A stretch of DNA of 64,000 bases, from positions 354,784 to 418,783 of the forward strand of contig JAACJM010000058.1 of the NCBI GenBank assembly GCA_013368315.1, in the 5' to 3' direction. This document shows, in pieces, positions 36,017 to 44,882 of this stretch. Source of the stretch: Tetrapyrgos nigripes. Taxonomy: Eukaryota > Basidiomycota > Agaricomycetes > Agaricales > Campanellaceae. The notes beneath the pieces were generated by a model, which worked only from the letters and a program-made list of their open reading frames with translations, made no database searches and was not told where the DNA came from. How positions within the stretch are numbered: the stretch's first letter is position 1; every line of letters starts with the position of its first letter. The position numbers and the translations under genes were made by a program.

Positions 36017-36349
36017 AGGCAGCGCATTTACAGGTTCTGTCTTTACTGTAACCATAATCTCCCAACAGACCCGATTGGCCCACGAGCGCCAATTGGGTGT
36101 GGGGAAAAGGTTGAATACAGGGAGAACTGGCCAGCACTGACAAACTTGAAAGAACCAACGTAGAGATAAGTGTGATAGGTATCCCCATTCGCACTCTCCG
36201 TCCTAGCTTGTTTTCCTCGAGATCGGTATGATAAGATGTAGCCGAATGGGAAGGTGGATCAGAAGTAGGATTCCCCCCACATCTCACTCCCAGGTGAAAG
36301 CTGGACCTGACATACGAGTGAGGTGTGGTTTGAGAGGATGCTTATACAT
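36017..36349 (-). repeat. Dispersed repeat, copy 2
   Basis: Minus-strand counterpart of 6843-7146. It begins CATGTATAAGCATCCTCTCA and keeps the coding-like stretch, here open for 90 codons (36287-36015), with a hydrophobic segment (PITLISTLVLSSLSVLAS) after YHTDLEENKLG and then LALVGQSGLLGDYGY. Copy 1 has a deletion just before the hydrophobic part. The hydrophobic helix in both suggests the 5' end of a membrane or secreted protein gene. The family is unknown. Confidence 0.65.
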
Positions 36350-36439
36350 GTCCTGTAAACCTAAGCCTTTTAAAACCCGAATAAAATCCAGAAGTTAAAT
36401 TTAGGGAACCCACTCACCCGTTAGCACATCTCAAACTCT

Positions 36440-38390
36440 AACTCCATTGAAAGTGAGAGAGTAGATGGGGAAGTGGTGGCCTGTGAGGATGTAGCGACAG
36501 GGCCTTCTTCCCTAACCATCTTCACCTCCTTCTCCACTTGCATCCCCGTTCCCTGTCCCTGTTTTCCCTATTGTTGTAGCTGTAGCTTCAAAGAACGAGG
36601 ACGGGGAGGAAGACCCAGACCCAGAAGGACTAGATGAAGAAGGGAGAAGCGAACCCAAATCCCAAACCCTAACAACTCCATCGTCACCCCAGATACGACG
36701 ATGTGGCCGTATGTGTTGAGGGCGCGGATGAGGGAGGGGTGGCCGACTGCGAGCGAGTTTGAAGAACGAGGGAGGAAGGAATGTAGGGTGTATGAGAGGG
36801 GAAGAGACGTTTAAAGAGGAGGAGGGGTAGGAGGGTGGGGGGGAAAGAAGGATGGAAGGGAAGAGAAGGGTTGGTCAGTAAACATGATCGCACATAGGAA
36901 GAATGAAAGAAAAAACAGACACCAAAGGGGAAAAAGTACCGTAAAACGGTACAGCAAAAGATAATTAAAAGGTAATTGAAGAACGCAGGAACGAGGTCAA
37001 AGAAACCACTCACTCACAACATCACCTTCTACTCCCTTCCCCCTCCTCAAATCCCAAACTCTAAGCGTTCCATATTGACTTCCAGACACCAGAACCGCTC
37101 TCCCCATCACCCCATTGGGTTCCCATCCGTGTAATACCCACCGTACCCTCATGTCCTTCAAACGTATACAAGGACGCAAGACTCCCGACATCCCAAAGTC
37201 TCAAAGTCTTATCACATCCTCCTAACAACAAAGGACACGAGGATTCCCAAATGAGAGGGAGGTGTGGGTTGGGGTGGAGCGGAGGCCTCTGAAAAATGAG
37301 GAATGGGAGGAGGACGATGGTTGTTTGTATGAAGAGGATTGAGTTTAGGTGTAGGTGTAGGTGTAGACGAAGATGCGGACGTGGAAGTAGATGTAAAAAC
37401 GTGAGGTTGAGTGGGAGGGTCTGCTATGGATGCAGGCTTAGTCGCCAATTCCAACTTGACCCTCAACTGGGGCGGTGACCTTCTTGATGGGTCTAGGGAT
37501 TCGGTGTTTAGATTTGATTGAGGGATGGGGGGAGGCGGTTGAGGATCTGGGTAGGGGGGATACAGGCGCAACTTTGGATGGGAATGAGAAGCGGGGAGTG
37601 GGGAAAGTTAGAGAACGGGGAACAACCAGAGGAAGAGGATGGAAATGGTAGTCCAATGAACTAGTGTCGTATGCAACACCCCGTCCCTGCTGAAAATACA
37701 TGTATACGAGAGTTGGCTAACCCGCAGATGATCCAATGCGAGGAGAGTGTGAGGGAGGTGATGATTGTTGCACCTGTGGTTGAGTCGTCTGTTGAAGACC
37801 TCGAGTTGGTGTGGGAAGCAGAGGCAGAGTTAGAGGTGGAATGAGATGACGACGACGAAGGCCTAGGACGTCTGGGCTCAGGCTCAGGGTAAAATGGAAG
37901 CCTATGCACACGTAGGTGTCCGCCTCCTTGTCGGTTTCATAGAACGCGTACTTTGTTGGTAAAGTATTGTCGCCAGGGCCATCGTGTAGGTTTGGGAGGA
38001 GAGCGGGTGGCCAAAGGAATGGGATACGGCACAGGAGGACTAAACCCAACTCTAAACCCCCTCATCTCATTCCATTGTTTACAAACCAGCCCCACACTTA
38101 TGACATCTCGGATGTGAAGGGAGAGTAAGGGTGGAAGGGTGGATAGGAAGTCTATGGTAATACGGTGATGTTGATTGGGAATATAAGCCCCAAAGCCTCG
38201 GATATCTTGAACAGGTCGTCTGGGGGAAGAGTAGGAAGGATGGAGGAGAGGTCGGGTTGGGTGGTACCAGTCGTCATTTTTGCCGTTGTATTCGCTGTAC
38301 TCGCTGTAGCCGTCGTCGTCGTCGCTGTCGGTGGAGTGGAAGGCGAAGAAGCAGGAGTGGGGGGTACAACGACATCATACGTGTAAAACT
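36440..38390 (-). pseudogene. F-box/WD40 (Cdc4-like) gene, copy B, probably decayed
   Basis: Same layout and strand as copy A. The N-terminus is Pro/Thr-rich (PPTPASSPSTPPTATTTTAT, from a GTC-rich microsatellite at 38285-38335), followed by TTGTTQPDLSSILPTLPPDD, an F-box-like segment (FLSTLPPLLSLHI ... GLVCKQWNEM), a Ser-rich linker, first blade (LSSHWIICGLANSRIHVFSA), and later RAVLVSGSQYGTLRVWDLRRG. Such proteins select phosphorylated substrates for SCF ubiquitin ligases. Frame changes between the blades and loss of later blades near 36440-36700 suggest a pseudogene, though unrecognised introns could explain some breaks. Confidence 0.55.
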
Positions 38391-38813
38391 AGAAAGCAAA
38401 ACTCGGCAAAATAGGTCACGGGAATCTGCAAACACCCCTATTCGCCAACGCCTAGCGTCGGCGGGAAACGCAAGCTTGGATCCTGGACTCGCGCCCATCA
38501 AATCCGGTAACTTCGGCCCCAACTCGGTCCATGATAGGAATCATGCCCCTATTCATGTACTTATGTAGTATGTATCTAACATACAGAGCTGTCTCGTACG
38601 AGGAGGATACTCATGCAGTATGTTGTAAACTCAGATGTTGTACGTACCGGCGATTACTAACCTCAGAAAATTATTAAATAAATTGGGATATTATAATTAA
38701 TAATTATATTAAATTTTCGAGAAATATCCGGGATGGAAAGGGATACTGGCTGGGCTAAGAATTTCGATGATTTGGATGCATATAAAGAAAGTGGCAGGAC
38801 TGTGGATGGAGAG
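38391..38813. other. Stretch between the F-box gene copy and the MITE
   Basis: No recognised gene. An AT-rich block at 38660-38720 (TATAATTAATAATTATATTA) precedes a possible coding fragment (WAKNFDDLDAYKESG, 38754-38798) that the MITE interrupts. Confidence 0.35.
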
Positions 38814-38815
38814 TA

Positions 38816-39080
38816 CTGTCCCATTTCGTTCAATTCGCGAGTCACGCGTCACGTACCCCCCAAAATTCGCGAAAAAAATCGGCCGTCACGCATCACAAAA
38901 AGCCATTCGCGAAATCTCTGCCAAGATACCTTCCAAAACCGGCAATTTCTCTGTCAAATTTCGCGAAATTTCGCGGAAAAAAGCTCGAGTCACTGCTCAC
39001 GCCGCAGTTTTCGCGGTCAAAAAATTCGCGAGGGCATGTCACGGTCACGATGCCCTCGCGAATTGAACGAAATGGGACAG
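38816..39080. mobile_element. Tc1/mariner-type MITE
   Basis: A 265-bp non-coding element. Its ends, 38816-38841 and 39055-39080, are perfect 26-bp inverted repeats beginning CTGTCCCATTTCG, flanked on both sides by TA (38814-38815 and 39081-39082), the target duplication of Tc1/mariner elements. The interior is rich in TTCGCGAAAT-like palindromes. The right repeat is also part of a 15-bp-stem hairpin (about 39023-39064). The perfect ends suggest recent insertion by a transposase supplied in trans. Confidence 0.85.
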
Positions 39081-39082
39081 TA

Positions 39083-39671
39083 GAACGCGCTCGGAAAGCC
39101 GGAGGTTCCAAAAACGGATATACGAGTACAGCCACAAACGACTTGGCGTGATGACTCCCTTGACGATAAGTACCATCAGCACCGGGGGAGATCATTTCAA
39201 CGCTTGGAATCTTTGTGGATCACACACCGTGAAGGCGGCAACTTATCTGCGCGCTCTATACGACACCGATATCGCTCGTTCTATCAACAATTCATGACAA
39301 GCGTCCAAAACGCGTCTGCCTATGGTAAGTACGCGCAATGGCCCTCAATTCTATCACATTGTGTATCTATAAGTATTATCTATTGTCACTTGACGATGTG
39401 ATCAGGGAAGATACTGCCGTGTCTACGATGTTCGGCAGGGTTAGATACATATACATTTTTGTGCAGCCCAGGAAAAGACAATATTCAGGGGTCATGTAGT
39501 AATTATGCTGATCTGAGACCTCGCAAGTTCAAGCTTTAACCACGAATTTTGCGAAATCTCTGGAGATTCTTGAACGGATATATGATCTCTCAGATATGAT
39601 ATACATAATAAACATGGACTCTTCATTCAAAGATCCTTACAACTTAAATAAATACGAGAATCAATAGATAG
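39083..39671. other. Stretch right of the MITE
   Basis: The region 39083-39195 reads on the minus strand as an open piece (ADGTYRQGSHHAKSFVAVLV) that may continue a gene cut by the MITE. The rest shows no feature. Confidence 0.3.
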
Positions 39672-39926
39672 CTACTGGGAGGCATCCAACTTGACAGACA
39701 ACTGCCTGAAAATCTCCCATCCTTGAAGAGCAGACTTCATTCCAGCAGAGAGGTCAGGAGTCCCAATCTCCTGATAAGCCCTTCTGACCCTTGCCTCAAA
39801 TTCATTGCTGGCCCATCGCAACAGCTCATCTCTCGGAGGCAACCGGCTCCGCAACGCATTGACAGATTTAGGATGAACTGATATCCTGCAGTCTCTCAAT
39901 CCATATTGCTCAGGACAGCGCATCAC
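39672..39926 (-). CDS. Hypothetical 84-residue frame
   Basis: Open frame on the minus strand with balanced composition (LPPRDELLRWASNEFEARVR) that reads like the C-terminal part of a gene. No family recognised and no start region clear. The plus strand of the adjoining 39930-40096 also looks exonic, so the two may conflict. Confidence 0.25.
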   Translation of the reverse strand: MMRCPEQYGLRDCRISVHPKSVNALRSRLPPRDELLRWASNEFEARVRRAYQEIGTPDLSAGMKSALQGWEIFRQLSVKLDASQ

Positions 39927-39929
39927 CTG

Positions 39930-40096
39930 GTTAGGGACCCGGCTCGGAGTGGAGCTTCCTCAAGCTCTGGGTGGTTCTGCACGAGCCAAAAGACGTCTCG
40001 ATGACAGTGAGGCTGGTTCAATGCCATCCAAACGCAACGGTAAGTCTTACAACATTGGGATTTGGATTTAGCTAACTATCATGTAGCACCACTCGT
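39930..40096 (+). other. Possible exon cut off by the large gypsy element
   Basis: The plus-strand frame GGSARAKRRLDDSEAGSMPS, with a KRR/KR nuclear-signal pattern, leads to a donor-like GTAAGT at 40040 and an acceptor-like ATCATGTAG at 40078-40086. The LTR begins ten bases further on. If real, this gene was truncated by the insertion. Confidence 0.3.
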
Positions 40097-41531
40097 TGAT
40101 ACGCCTGCCAAAAACTCGACTAGAACGAGTTAAAAAGCGTACATATATCAAGTATACGGATATATTGTGTCTGTTTACTAGGGAATAAGGACTGAAGCGA
40201 GCCCAATCTATCAGTTAAAGTGATTCTAGAGGCAACGTTCGCGAGCGCGATACGAAATAAGGATAAGTAGCCTTGAGAGGATGGTACATAAGTCCCTCAA
40301 GCTACTAAGTTCGATGTTCGAGTACTAGACTGCTCGTATACGTTTATACGTACATACCCAAGGCACTTGTTCACGAGTAGCCACCTCGCGAGCAGTATAA
40401 GTACGCGTTACCTCTATTCATGATCCATGGGATTACCAATGTGACATAGACTCAAGAAGATAAGATACAAGACTAAAAGAGATGAATGATAACAAGGAGA
40501 AACCTCGGATAGGTGCCTTCGCGAAGTATCCCGGAGACATTCCGATAGTTCGCGAACCTGGTTAGATCTACTCAAGCTAAAGCTAAGATTGTCGTGATGT
40601 TGCCAAATGATCAAGATCTACCTCACCCCTCCTAAAGACACCAAAGAAGATAGTTCCAACGGATCTAGAGACTTACTGAGGCCCTCTAGAGGACTCTAGT
40701 AGGGATGGAGATATTGGAACCTATGAAAGACCGCTCGCGAGCATTGGAAGAGGTTCGCATGTGATACCCAATGAGGTTACTGGTACGAGTACCGCTCTAG
40801 ACCTCCATTACCAAGAAGCTAGCATGTGCTACATATACCCTGGCCCTCTCGCGAGGACTCTGTACATATTCTGATTGGACGATTCATGTAAATACTGTTC
40901 GCGTATCTCTCTCCTTAGTTACTTTCATTCAATCTCTCGTGTTTCACTATATAATATTGCGGACTTTAAATAATATTAGCTACTGTACAGTTCTAGGACC
41001 TCTAGAGTATAAAAGGACGAAGTACTCGTAGCTAGAAAACCAGATTAGTACTCGCGTGTATTGCTGCGGATTCTGGATAACTCTCGAGAGAAGATTAGGT
41101 CTCTCGCTTGCCCAGGCCAGCTTTATATCAATAGGAATTTCTACAAAAACCCAAAACTTTAAAGACTCGAACATTAGTTCACCCTAAGACAAAGATTGTT
41201 GTGATTGCATTGGCATATTGGCCCCATATTGTGTTTATTGAACTTAGGCATATTGGCCTCATTGTGTTATTGAAGATCTAGGCAATTGGCCTCTTATTGT
41301 GTTTATCTCGAAGTCAAGAAGACTGTCAATTGTGACTATTGTTATTGTTGAACCCCCTATTGTTCCCCAATCGGTTCTAGAGCCATTTACCTTTAAGCTA
41401 CACAAGTTATACGAGTGTTCTGTCACTTTGGATCACCTCGCATTATATAGCAGGATTGGTGTTTGTGTGTTTTTGGTGTTGTTAGCTTCGATCTTCGAAG
41501 CTATTAGCATTATCCACTAGCCAGCCTATTA
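40097..41531 (+). repeat. 5' LTR of the large gypsy element
   Basis: Starts TGATACGCCTGCC and ends CCAGCCTATTA. It matches 62002-63433 except for about 20 positions, nearly all transitions, and two or three small indels. It contains many TCGCGA palindromes, a TATA-like ATATAATATTGCGG near 40950 and a three-unit tandem repeat near its 3' end. Confidence 0.9.
41213..41307 (+). repeat. Three about 33-bp tandem units in the LTR
   Basis: GCATATTGGCCCCATATTGT, GCATATTGGCCTCATTGTGT and GCAATTGGCCTCTTATTGTG follow one another, each trailing into TTATTGAA/TTATCTCG. The same array is in the 3' LTR at about 63116-63210. Confidence 0.7.
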
Positions 41532-41534
41532 TAT

Positions 41535-41552
41535 TGGAGCCCACCGCGAGGG
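41535..41552 (+). other. Candidate primer-binding site
   Basis: TGGAGCCCACCGCGAGGG begins three bases after the LTR. It starts with TGG, complementary to a tRNA CCA end, as expected for a tRNA primer. The tRNA species was not identified. Confidence 0.5.
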
Positions 41553-41830
41553 GGTATCCATATAACTTAAGCTTACAAGCTCAAGAACTATAAAAGAAGC
41601 AACGCGCTTCAACCACCTTGGTGATACTTTGGATTGCGAAGTATTACTGCTATGTTTTGGATTACGCGAAGTAGTTATCCGGCAAGATTATCCCAACAGA
41701 TAAGCTTAACGGTGGCCATTGGACGAATCCATCAAAAAGAAGGACAGTACAAAGACTAGAGCGAGTTCCTGAACCAGAACCGGCTACGTCTTCACCTATC
41801 TTTCAACCTTATCCAAAGAACCCTCAAAGA

Positions 41831-43552
41831 ATGCAGCTTGTCTCCAGAAGACGACGAGCGAACAGCTCTATTGAAAGTTTATCTCTTGAATCAGTTCCAA
41901 GTCAGGCTACTGAACCTAGTACGTCTGTGAACCTTCAAGAAGTAGAAGAACAAGAACAAGAAAGTTTATCTTCGTTATCACCCTCGATAGACTTAGATTT
42001 TGCACTCCTTCAACCAGATTCACCCTCTACCATGTCAGGTCAAAGAGCTCAATCTGAACCAGCAGGAGAGGAGGAAGTCGGATTGAATAATACGACAATT
42101 CCGAACTTCAAAGTGACTAATGAAGTCTTGAGACAAGTACAAGATGATAAGCTGCCCAAGCGAAAAGATGGTCCTTACTTTACTGTTGATCGTGCGCCAG
42201 ACCTAATGAAGTTCCTAGACGAACTGGAAGAAATATTCCAGAATAGAAAGGTTATGGAGGCTGACGCGAAGATCCTCATTGCTGTTAAGTACATGGAGTA
42301 CGAAACCAAGAAGTTACACTATGACTTGGCAGTGGAATGTAAAGGAGACTACGAGAAATTCACCGAGAAGCTGAAAGACTGCTATCTGGAGTCCGTAGAT
42401 AATGGGAAAGGAAGTCTGATACGACTTTGCGACATAGTGAATAAGTATCGACTGATTCCATTAGGGCAACGCGAGAAGGTCCTAAAGTTCACTCGTGAGT
42501 TCAAGCTTGAGGCAAACAAGCTTATGGGTGATGAACCCATTCTCTCGAATGCAGAAGCAGTTGCCCTCTACATGATGGCATTTGCAGACGAGTTCATAAT
42601 GTCCATGCGAACCGTTATGCCGAGACCTAGCGAGAAAAGAAGGATTGAAGATCCTTACCCTATAGACACCATTTACGAAGTGGCTATATATACAGCGAGC
42701 TTTCAATTGGCCACAGCATTTGGTCTAGGAATGAACCCCTTGACCATGGGAGCTACTAGTCCTGAGCAATTAGGAGGAAGAGCTTCGCTGAACCCTTTGA
42801 GTTGGTCGCAGCCAAGTGCTAAAGTGACTGCAGGAGAAAGCTCTCAAACCATTACTTATCCTGCCAATAGGACAGGTATCAAACTAGAAGGAGATGAATT
42901 AAGTAGTCGACTTCTAGCAACCATGGACAAGAATGAAGCTACCTTGAAGGAGCTGAATACCCATTTGTCTAGTGGAGTTCTAGCTAGCTTAGCGAAGGCT
43001 CTCGCGAACACTCAAGGGAGTACCCCTAGAGCTATAGGCTCTGGTGGGTATAACAGTAATCATCAAGACAGGCATCGTTTCGAACCTTGTTCTAGAGACT
43101 TTAAGTGTTATTTTTGTGGGTCCCCCGAGCATGGTGTTCAAGATTGTCCTATACAGGACGAGTACATCAACGTGAGGAAATGGATTCGCAAGGATTCTAA
43201 CACTGGAAAGTTTGTCCTCAAAGATGGTACACCTGCTCCACTAGGAGATGATAGAGAGTCTCGTGCTGTGAAAGTCAAGAGGATTGCCAAAGCTCGTGGA
43301 TGGGATGTTGCCATCACTAAGGCAGTCATGTTTATGACGGAAGAAGAGTATGAGGATGCGTATGCTAAACCAATGGATTACTCTGTTAATGATCTTATGG
43401 AGACTCTGAATGGCTTTATGACGAAGGTTACCACGTCAAATAGTCAGTTAGGAGAAAGAATGGAAGCCCTAGAGGCTATGCGAAGGGATGAGTTGAGCAT
43501 CTACAATACTACAGTCAACTTGCGTAGTACTTCAGAAGGGCCGGGAAACTGA
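41831..43552 (+). CDS. Gag of the large gypsy element
   Basis: A 573-residue Gag, intact from ATG to TGA, that would package the element RNA into cytoplasmic particles. After an acidic Ser/Glu-rich N-terminus comes the capsid-like region (TVDRAPDLMKFLDELEEIFQ at about residues 116-135, then TKKLHYDLAVECKGDYEKF). A perfect CCHC zinc knuckle, CYFCGSPEHGVQDC, lies near residue 423, followed by a charged region and a C-terminal helix. The last two sense codons GGA AAC, with the preceding G, form the heptamer GGGAAAC directly before the stop. Confidence 0.85.
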   Translation: MQLVSRRRRANSSIESLSLESVPSQATEPSTSVNLQEVEEQEQESLSSLSPSIDLDFALLQPDSPSTMSGQRAQSEPAGEEEVGLNNTTIPNFKVTNEVLRQVQDDKLPKRKDGPYFTVDRAPDLMKFLDELEEIFQNRKVMEADAKILIAVKYMEYETKKLHYDLAVECKGDYEKFTEKLKDCYLESVDNGKGSLIRLCDIVNKYRLIPLGQREKVLKFTREFKLEANKLMGDEPILSNAEAVALYMMAFADEFIMSMRTVMPRPSEKRRIEDPYPIDTIYEVAIYTASFQLATAFGLGMNPLTMGATSPEQLGGRASLNPLSWSQPSAKVTAGESSQTITYPANRTGIKLEGDELSSRLLATMDKNEATLKELNTHLSSGVLASLAKALANTQGSTPRAIGSGGYNSNHQDRHRFEPCSRDFKCYFCGSPEHGVQDCPIQDEYINVRKWIRKDSNTGKFVLKDGTPAPLGDDRESRAVKVKRIAKARGWDVAITKAVMFMTEEEYEDAYAKPMDYSVNDLMETLNGFMTKVTTSNSQLGERMEALEAMRRDELSIYNTTVNLRSTSEGPGN

Positions 43553-43612
43553 AGACTCCGATGATCGGGCCTACAACGACTCAATCAGTTCTCGTTGCGA
43601 ACAAAAAGGCCC
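43543..43612 (+). promoter_or_regulatory. Candidate -1 ribosomal frameshift site, gag to protease
   Basis: G GGA AAC (43543-43549) is an X XXY YYZ slippery heptamer in the gag frame, followed at once by the gag TGA. A -1 slip enters the protease frame, which is open from 43528, so the overlap is only 25 nt. Downstream pairings exist: CCGA/TCGG (43558-43561 with 43565-43568, eight bases after the heptamer), and alternatively GGGCCT/AGGCCC (43567-43572 with 43607-43612) enclosing CAACGA/TCGTTG (43574-43579 with 43592-43597). Confidence 0.55.
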
Positions 43613-44882
43613 CTGAGGAGAAACGAATTCAACTCCCACCCGTTCCATCCGTAGTAATCCCTGTTCTGTCAAAGAAGAACAGAGAAGTATACCAACCACC
43701 GCAAGTAAGAGAGAGGAAAGATAAAGAGACAGAAGATGCTTTGAGACCAAGAAATGAAGACTCGCGAAGCAACAAGAATCAAGAAGAAACAAAAGTGACC
43801 AAACCTACTACAACTGTTTGACCTGCTCTACCGCTAGGAAGACCTTTTGATAGACTTATACCCATAAACCAGGACAGGATAACAAACACGATTCGTCCTG
43901 CGATACCCAAACGTTCATTGAGAGCATCGATAGAGGAAGAAGAGGAATGGGTCAGTGTAGCAGATTTGATCGCGAAAGAAGAACTAGATACCAAAATGGC
44001 TCATCATAAGAGCACTGGTGATGAAGGGATAGCGGAAAAGATTCTTAGAGGAGAACTAAACCTTACTGCTCGAGAGATATTATCTGTTTCGATTCTTGCT
44101 CGCAAGGTAAGGAACCTAGCTATGAAACCGTCAAAAATGGCCGCACATGTGAAGAAAGGTCCTGCCATAAGTATGAAGTCTATGCCAGCGTCTCAACCTG
44201 AGGAAGTACAATACTTTAACGTTGAAGACATGAGTAGCTATACTTATGAAGTCCTCATTAATAGTCGAGAGTTAGTCCATCGAGATCCTGTTGAACAGTT
44301 CTTAAAGGATAGACCTCGTGAGGACAGGGATAAGAAGCTTGTTCTAGCAAGTCGCCCTAGTGAGATGTTGAGAGTAACCTGCCCCAAGATCAACGGTAAA
44401 CGACAAGTAGAGTGTGTAATGGATAGTGGTTCTCAAATCATATCCATGAACAGTGATGTTACCGTGAAATTGGACTTACATTGGGATCCTGACATTGTGA
44501 TCCATATGCAAAGTGCTAACGGTGATCTTAACCCCACGTGAGGCCTTGCGAAGAATGTACCTGTAGTTTTTGGAGAGATTTTGATTTATCTTCAGATTCA
44601 CATCATAGATGATACCCCTTATGAAGTTCTTATAGGGAGACCCTTTGATGTTCTTTGTGGAACGCAAATCAACAACGACGTAGATGGAGGTCAAGTTATT
44701 ACGCTAACTGACCCCAACTCCGGTAGAAGATGTTGTATGGGAACATATCCTCAAGGAGGATCTCCTGTAGCAGCCCTCAGGAAGCAGAATGTACCTACTA
44801 CCTCTGTAGTCGAGCCTGATACAGCCTCGAACGAAGAGAAGAAGACTAGGTCTGAATCTGCTGAACCTGAAGAGAAAGATAG

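Noticed and set aside
38663..38845. 60-codon minus-strand frame ending in the AT-rich block
   Set aside because: Low-complexity composition, overlaps the MITE end, and has no conserved motif.
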